64,000 nucleotides of DNA from Streptomyces fildesensis (GTDB lineage Bacteria; Actinomycetota; Actinomycetes; Streptomycetales; Streptomycetaceae), in assembly GCF_016107395.1 (NCBI RefSeq), contig NZ_JAAIKO010000012.1:97144-161143 (forward strand). Reading direction: 5' to 3'. This document shows, one piece after another, positions 59,292 through 64,000 of the stretch (positions within the stretch are counted from its first letter, which is position 1; every line of letters begins with the position of its first letter). A program made the position numbers and the translations under genes. The notes beneath the pieces were generated by a model. The model saw only the letters and a list, made by a program, of their open reading frames with translations. It did no database searches and was not told where the DNA came from.

Positions 59292-59810
59292 ATGGACAGC
59301 ACCTACGCCGCCCACATCCTGCCCCCGCTCGTCGTCCTCGGGCTCGGCATCGGTCTGGTGATGGCACCGGCGATGAGTCTTGCCACCTCGGGTGTCGCCG
59401 CACACGATGCCGGAGTCGCCTCCGCCGCCGTCAACGCCATGCAGCAGATCGGCGGCTCTATCGGTACCGCATTGCTCAACACCCTCGCCGCCAGCGCCGC
59501 CACCGGCTACCTCGCCGGCAGGAACCCCGCCGACCCGGCAGTGCGCGGACAGGCCTTGCTGGAGAGCTACTCCACCGCCTACTGGTGGTCGGCGGGCTTC
59601 TTCGCCGCCGGGCTGCTCATCAGCGTGCTCCTCTACCGCCGGGGCGTCCCCGCCCAGGACGAGAACGCGGCACCGACCTTCCACATGTGGCAGCACCGAA
59701 CCACGTTCCGGCGCGCCACCGTTCGTCGGTGGAGCGCTCAGTTCGTGAGGCGGGCCGGCAGCTCGGGGTGCTCCGCCGGCGGCCCGGCTACCGCCGTTCG
59801 GACGGGGTGA
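59292..59810 (+). pseudogene. MFS (DHA2) transporter, C-terminal fragment
   Basis: From 59292 the frame reads DSTYAAHILPPLVVLGLGIG and ATSGVAAHDAGVASAAVNAM, and continues through YWWSAGFFAAGLLISVLLYR, the last four helices of a DHA2 exporter (after the missing helices 1-10). The frame runs on to 59810 with a C-terminal tail not related to the family. No promoter or ribosome site precedes it. It is a decayed transporter. Confidence 0.8.
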
Positions 59811-59870
59811 TCGTCGCCGTGGCAGGATGTCCGGCACGAGCGCAGGACGGCACCGCGAACGAAGGACAGC

Positions 59871-60869
59871 ATGATGACATCGGGCAGCGGTAACGCCTCG
59901 CGGGCCGTGCTGGCTACGTGGCCCACCCCGCTCGAACCCATGCCGCGGCTGGCCGCCGCACTGGGCCTCGGCCCGGACGACCTGTGGGTCAAACGGGACG
60001 ATCTCATCGGCCTGGGCGGCGGCGGGAACAAGGTGCGCAAGCTGGAGTGGCTCTGCGGCGCGGCACACGACGCCGGGGCGACGGTGCTGGTGACCACGGG
60101 CGCTCCGCAGAGCAACCACGCGCGGCTGACCGCGGCTGCCGCCGCCAGGCTGGGGCTCGACGCCGTCCTCGTCCTCGTCGGCACACCCCGATCGCCGGGG
60201 TCCGGCAACCTCGTACTCGACGCCCTGTTCGGCGCGACCGTCGTATGGGCCGGTGATGTCGGCGCCGAGGCGCTCAAGGCCGCGGCCGAGCAGGTGGCCG
60301 AGAAATTGCGGGGGAGGGGCGCCGTTCCGGCACTCATCCCCTTCGGGGGTTCCAGCGTGGTGGGTGCGCGCGGCTACGTCGAATGCGGGCGCGAACTCCT
60401 CGCACAGGCCCCCGACCTGTCGACCGTCGTCACCGCACTCGGCTCCGGCGGCACGATGGCCGGCCTCGTCGATTCCCTGGGCTCCGCGCGAGTGCTGGGC
60501 GTCCACTGCGGCGCCGTCGCGGATCCGTCCGGCACCGTGGCCGAGCTCGTCTCAGGACTGAGCGGGGAACGCTGTGCGCCGGGGACCCTGCGGGTACGGC
60601 TCGACCAGGTCGGCGACGGCTACGGCACACTGACCGATGAGGTCATGGAAGCCCTGCTGCTGGCCGCCAGGACCGAAGGCATGGTGCTCGATCCCATCTA
60701 CACGGGACGGGCGATGGCCGGCCTGATCGCGGCGGTCCGGGACGGCGACATCGTCCCCGGACACCGCACGGTCTTCCTGCACTCGGGCGGCCTGCCGGGC
60801 CTCTACGGCCATCCGCAGACGCTCGACAGAGCAGCGGCCGCACTGACCATCGGAACGATCAGCGGATGA
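59871..60869 (+). CDS. D-cysteine desulfhydrase/ACC deaminase-like PLP enzyme
   Basis: A 332-residue fold-II PLP enzyme. Lys54 in GGGGNKVRKLEWL binds PLP; TTGAPQSNHARLTAAAA holds the residues gripping the cofactor ring, and TALGSGGTMAGLVD the phosphate-binding Gly loop. D-cysteine desulfhydrases release H2S, pyruvate and ammonia, and ACC deaminases cleave 1-aminocyclopropane-carboxylate; the two are not separable here. The ATG ATG start at 59871 is used, with a weak ribosome site. Confidence 0.9.
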   Translation: MMTSGSGNASRAVLATWPTPLEPMPRLAAALGLGPDDLWVKRDDLIGLGGGGNKVRKLEWLCGAAHDAGATVLVTTGAPQSNHARLTAAAAARLGLDAVLVLVGTPRSPGSGNLVLDALFGATVVWAGDVGAEALKAAAEQVAEKLRGRGAVPALIPFGGSSVVGARGYVECGRELLAQAPDLSTVVTALGSGGTMAGLVDSLGSARVLGVHCGAVADPSGTVAELVSGLSGERCAPGTLRVRLDQVGDGYGTLTDEVMEALLLAARTEGMVLDPIYTGRAMAGLIAAVRDGDIVPGHRTVFLHSGGLPGLYGHPQTLDRAAAALTIGTISG

Positions 60870-60875
60870 GGACGA

Positions 60876-61709
60876 GTGTCGCGCGGCAGGCCGTCGAGTT
60901 GGTCGTCGACAGGGCCCTCGAGCATCGCTCTCGCAGGGGTCCTCATAGTAATGTGCTGGTTGCTGAGTGGCTGCGGCACGATGCGCGCCGACGGCGGCGC
61001 GACCAGCACACGAGAACCTTCCACCGCGGAATCCCCCATTTCCTGGACGCTGGCGGCCCCGATGGCCGTGAACGGGGTGAGCGTCGCCGCCGACGACCGT
61101 ACCCTCCAGCTGGATGTCCAGGTGCCGGCCGGGACGAACTGCACCCGCGGGCTCAAGGCCGCCGTCGACACCGTGGAGAACGGCGTCATCTATGTGAAGG
61201 TGATCTTCGAGTCCAGCAGCATGGACCGTCGCTCGGGATGTACGCACGACGAGCGGGCGCTGACGTCCGTTCGGCTGCCGGTGTCCGTCGTCGGGCACCG
61301 GGTCATGGTCAACAGCTCCGACGTCTTCACCCTGTCCGGCGCCACCCGCCCGGCCCTGCGCAAGTGCGGCAAGCTCGGCTGCGATCCGGCACCCACCGGC
61401 TGCACGAGCGCCTCGTACCAGCAGGCGATGCTCACCGCCGACACCCCGCAGCACACCTACTGGGACGACCTCGGCTGCGACGGCCACTGGCTCGTCCTCG
61501 AACTCTCCACCCGTATGGGACCCGCCTGCGGTGACGTGTCCTCGGGCTGCACCGAGAGTGCGCTGACCACCCGGTGGTCCTTCCGGGCCGCGCCCGACGG
61601 ATGGCACGCCCTGGGCACTTCCGATGCAGCCGGATGCGCGGGCGTTCTGCGGATGAGCCCGGCCTTTCCCGAGGCCCTGTGCCGTCATCTCCCGGCGCTG
61701 AAGCGCTGA
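60876..61709 (+). CDS. Secreted lipoprotein of unknown function
   Basis: 277 residues. A lipobox LLSGC (Cys about residue 33) ends a Sec signal (ALAGVLIVMCWLLSGC). The mature part is beta-rich with ten or so cysteines (for example CTRGLKAAV, CTHDERAL, KCGKLGCDPAPTGC, CAGVLRMSP) likely forming disulfides. The family is not recognised. The GTG start lies just 6 bases after the D-cysteine desulfhydrase stop, so co-transcription is likely. Confidence 0.72.
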   Translation: MSRGRPSSWSSTGPSSIALAGVLIVMCWLLSGCGTMRADGGATSTREPSTAESPISWTLAAPMAVNGVSVAADDRTLQLDVQVPAGTNCTRGLKAAVDTVENGVIYVKVIFESSSMDRRSGCTHDERALTSVRLPVSVVGHRVMVNSSDVFTLSGATRPALRKCGKLGCDPAPTGCTSASYQQAMLTADTPQHTYWDDLGCDGHWLVLELSTRMGPACGDVSSGCTESALTTRWSFRAAPDGWHALGTSDAAGCAGVLRMSPAFPEALCRHLPALKR

Positions 61710-61713
61710 GTCC

Positions 61714-62694
61714 TCAGGAGGCCGGGCCGGCGGGCGGGGTGCCGGTGATCGCCGCGCGGTAGAGGTCCTGGGTCGCGGCGCCGAAGTAGGCGCTGTAGGA
61801 GACCTTGGGGGTGTTGCCGCCGGTGTGGTAACCGCCGATGACCCCGATCACCGCCCAGCCGCCCGGCCACGGCACCAGCATCGGCCCGCCGCTGGTTCCG
61901 CCCACGAACGCGTCGCACGCGATGCGCGGGAAGGTACCGGGGTCGGCCGGATCATCGCTGACCCACTTGGTGGTCCAGCTCCAGCACTGCAGCGGCTTGG
62001 TCGCACCCGCCGGATACCCGATCATCCGTACCGGGGCGTGGTAGTACCCGGTCCCGGTGAGCAGCCGCACCCCGCCCACCGCGTCCTGCAGTCGCGTCCC
62101 GTCCTGGTTGGGCTCGGTGACCGCGAAGCCGAAGTCGTACGCGGCTCCCGCGTGCTCGCCCAGGTCGTAGTACTGCTGCGCGACGTAGACGCCGTTGCTC
62201 GCGACGGGGAAGACACCGAACGGCTTGAGCCCGTCGTGGTACTGCGGCACGAAGGCCAGGTTGCGCCGGGGGGAGGTGCCGGAGTAGCCCTTCAGACAGT
62301 GTCCGGCACTGAGTACCAGGTCACGCCCGGGACTGCGCACCACGGATCCGCTGCAGGTACGTCCGGTACCGGTGGCGTCGGTCCAGAAGAAGGTGCCCGC
62401 CTGGGGAATGCCGTCGAAGCTCCGGCTGGGCGGAATGTACTCACCCGGCCGGGGCCCGTCCACGGTGGGGGAGACGCTATGGGTCGACGAGCCGGTCCCG
62501 GGACCGTTGCCCGGTTCGCCGCGCAGCGCGTCCGCCATCCGGGCCGGGCTCCAGTACGCGTCGAGCTGGACGGCGGCCGGGTTCGGCCGTGCCGGGCCGC
62601 CCGTGGCGGACGCCGACGGGGCCAGCCCGCCGCAGAGCAGCAGCGCTGCCACGGACGCGGCGGCGTTTCGGATGACTCGGGTCCTACGCACCAT
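61714..62694 (-). CDS. Secreted trypsin-like serine protease
   Basis: 326 residues. The signal peptide ends at ASA (residue 30). The catalytic triad is visible: His132 in LVLSAGHCL, Asp187 in AAYDFGFAV and Ser268 in GGTSGGPM. Disulfide-forming Cys114/Cys133 are also present. It is close to the glutamyl-endopeptidase/trypsin-like subgroup. The ATG at 62694 has GGAGGGG ahead, so longer in-frame starts are rejected. The pro region (30-100) suggests autoprocessing. The 3' end converges with the lipoprotein gene (5 bases apart). Confidence 0.92.
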   Translation of the reverse strand: MVRRTRVIRNAAASVAALLLCGGLAPSASATGGPARPNPAAVQLDAYWSPARMADALRGEPGNGPGTGSSTHSVSPTVDGPRPGEYIPPSRSFDGIPQAGTFFWTDATGTGRTCSGSVVRSPGRDLVLSAGHCLKGYSGTSPRRNLAFVPQYHDGLKPFGVFPVASNGVYVAQQYYDLGEHAGAAYDFGFAVTEPNQDGTRLQDAVGGVRLLTGTGYYHAPVRMIGYPAGATKPLQCWSWTTKWVSDDPADPGTFPRIACDAFVGGTSGGPMLVPWPGGWAVIGVIGGYHTGGNTPKVSYSAYFGAATQDLYRAAITGTPPAGPAS

Positions 62695-62873
62695 CAGTTC
62701 CCCTCCGGTCGTACGCATATGACGGCTCACCATAAGCGCGCCCATGGGGCTGTGCGCCAGACGGCGTGCGGCGGCGTCCCGCTCTTCGACCTGAACAGCG
62801 GGAGGTGATCAGGTCGGCCCGGAGCCGGTGCCGTCCGATCGGCGAGGACGGCGTCCCGTAAGATCACCTGACC

Positions 62874-63560
62874 ATGGACCCGAGTGCAGGAACCGAGTTG
62901 GTCGCCATCCCGCCGGGACGGGTGACGCTGTCGGACCGGCGGACACAGCGCAGTTGGTCGGTGGAGGTCGCGCCGTACGAGCTGGCGGCGTTCCCCGTCA
63001 CCCAGGCGCTGTACGCAGAGATCACCGACCGGCGTCCGAGCGCCGCCCAGGGTGACCGGCTGCCCGTCGAGAGCGTCTCCTGGTGGGACGCGGTCCGGTT
63101 CTGCAACGCCCTGTCCCAGCGCGACGGTTTCACCCCCGCCTACCACCTCCACGCCGACGGCGAGGGCATCGAATGGGACGCATCCGCCGACGGTTACCGG
63201 CTGCCGACCGAGGCCGAGTGGGAACACGCCTGCCGCGCGGGTACGGAAGGACCCCGTTACGGTCCGTTCGACGAGATCGCCTGGTACCGCGGCAACTCGG
63301 ACGAGCGGGTCCATGACGTGGGCGGTAAACAGCCCAACCCGTGGGGACTCCACGACATGCTCGGCAATGTCTGGGACTGGTGCTGGGACGTCTACGACCC
63401 CGAGGTCTACGGCACGTACCGCGTGCTTCGCGGCGGTGGCTGGTTCGACGAGCACTGGAGCTGCCGCGCCTCCGCGCGCCGCCGCAGCCACCCGACCTTC
63501 CAGGTCGACGACGTGGGGTTCCGCGTCGCCCGTTCCGGCGTGCACGCGCTTCCGGCGTGA
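62874..63560 (+). CDS. Formylglycine-generating enzyme (SUMF1)-like protein
   Basis: A 228-residue FGE-sulfatase domain protein: LVAIPPGRVTLSD, AFPVTQALYAEI, PVESVSWWDAVRFCNALSQRDG, YRLPTEAEWEHACRAGT, NPWGLHDMLGNVWDWCWD and GGGWFDEHWSCRASARR. FGE converts a Cys of sulfatases to formylglycine with copper and two active-site Cys. Here the C-terminal Cys pair is not clear (only SCRAS), so the protein may be a non-catalytic or different-substrate member. TAAGAT nine bases ahead of the ATG suggests a near-leaderless mRNA. Confidence 0.88.
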   Translation: MDPSAGTELVAIPPGRVTLSDRRTQRSWSVEVAPYELAAFPVTQALYAEITDRRPSAAQGDRLPVESVSWWDAVRFCNALSQRDGFTPAYHLHADGEGIEWDASADGYRLPTEAEWEHACRAGTEGPRYGPFDEIAWYRGNSDERVHDVGGKQPNPWGLHDMLGNVWDWCWDVYDPEVYGTYRVLRGGGWFDEHWSCRASARRRSHPTFQVDDVGFRVARSGVHALPA

Positions 63561-63575
63561 CCGCCTGAAATGGTG

Positions 63576-63619
63576 CCGTGTCGGTCGCAGCCGCGCGTTG
63601 GCGACGGCGACCGACACGG
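63576..63619. terminator. Hairpin downstream of FGE-like gene
   Basis: CCGTGTCGGTCG (63576-63587) and CGACCGACACGG (63608-63619) are perfect 12-base arms with a 20-base loop, 16 bases after the stop. Confidence 0.75.
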
Positions 63620-63987
63620 TTCGACCACCTGATGCGGCGGAGGGTCAGGCGGCGGCGCAGGCGGTGACGGCAGCGGCGGTCGCGGTGGTGGACGCGGCGC
63701 GGGCCACCGGGTCGGTGAGCATCGCCGGGGCATGGTTCGCCGATGCACGGCGCGTTCGGGACTGTCCGCGGAACGGGTGCACGCGGGTTGAGTCCGTGGG
63801 CCGTCTGCGGAGGAACACCCGGTCAGGGCACGTGGGAGAGGAACACGGACGGAAATCGGACATCGGTCCGAATACTCAGCCACTCCGTAGGCGCGCCCCA
63901 ACCCTCCGGCCTACGGTGCAGCACCAAGGCCGGACAGGACCTAGCTGTATTGATCACGAGCGTTGTTGACAGTGGTGGGTCTTGAAC
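63620..63987. other. Non-coding or uncertain right-hand region
   Basis: No convincing gene. A minus-strand frame around 63645-63863 ends in an Ala/Thr-rich stretch (VARAASTTATAAAVTACAAA) but has no recognisable domain. TTGACA at 63966 and an ATG (frame MAKT...) at 63988 could begin a gene that continues past the window, but there is no room to confirm it. Confidence 0.3.
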
Positions 63988-64000
63988 ATGGCGAAGACCT

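Noticed and set aside
63645..63863. 72-codon minus-strand frame near the right end
   Set aside because: Compositionally biased (Ala, Thr, Arg), no ribosome site, no recognisable domain; left as uncertain intergenic sequence.

Overview
This 64 kb window is very GC-rich. It has many GTG starts and runs of genes joined by 4-base stop/start overlaps (ATGA or GTGA). The content is typical of a Streptomyces or close relative: a family 18 chitinase under DasR-like repeats, a Tat-exported cholesterol oxidase, discoidin-decorated secreted enzymes, DesK-type signalling, several GNATs and small regulators. Many singleton genes, broken genes and secondary-metabolism enzymes suggest an accessory, chromosome-arm-like region. 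No rRNA, tRNA, CRISPR array or intact insertion sequence was seen.

Layout. 1-1.7 kb: end of a polyol-type dehydrogenase and a PfkB sugar kinase. 1.7-3.3 kb: ArsR/SRPBCC/hydrolase operon with a perfect operator. 3.5-7.5 kb: ABC exporter followed by a DesK-type kinase/regulator pair whose regulator start is triplicated. 7.5-10.4 kb: broken MerR gene, small hypotheticals, RraA-like protein. 10.4-14 kb: GH3 enzyme with three discoidin domains. 14-19.2 kb: DedA protein, SMP-30, three GNATs and small genes. 19.3-21 kb: chitinase. 21-24 kb: HxlR, a frameshifted thiolase, and an FMN reductase/MarR pair with twin operators. 24-28.2 kb: dapB-like reductase, AhpD-like protein, cholesterol oxidase. 28.4-29.2 kb: a graveyard of regulator and hydrolase fragments. 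29.2-33.3 kb: degenerate receiver, lipoamide dehydrogenase, membrane protein and an unknown 497-residue protein. 33.3-37 kb: type III PKS operon of the srs (phenolic lipid) kind plus a UbiA prenyltransferase. 37-47.4 kb: MFS exporter, His-rich methyltransferase, XRE-cupin, DoxX, lipoprotein, PNPOx protein behind a 36-base perfect palindrome, a membrane/lipocalin operon with a deleted DJ-1 gene, GlxA-type regulator, anti-sigma-like ATPase and HTH regulator. 47.4-50 kb: copper-radical oxidase with discoidin domains. 50-52.1 kb: cyclodipeptide synthase plus CYP121-like P450. 52.4-53.6 kb: TetR/DUF1348 regulon with three identical operators. 53.7-64 kb: nucleotidyltransferase pair, spermidine-synthase-like protein, DHFR-like reductase, exported esterase, GNAT, MFS remnant, D-cysteine desulfhydrase-like enzyme, lipoprotein, serine protease and a sulfatase-modifying-factor-like protein.

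The most notable item is the cyclodipeptide synthase/P450 pair. Both proteins resemble, from memory, the Mycobacterium tuberculosis cyclo(Tyr-Tyr) synthase Rv2275 and CYP121A1, so a mycocyclosin-like diketopiperazine route is inferred here. The next best are the triplicated start of the response regulator, the srs-like operon with a prenyltransferase beside it, and a set of unusually clean operators (ArsR, MerR, MarR, TetR, and the 36-base palindrome).
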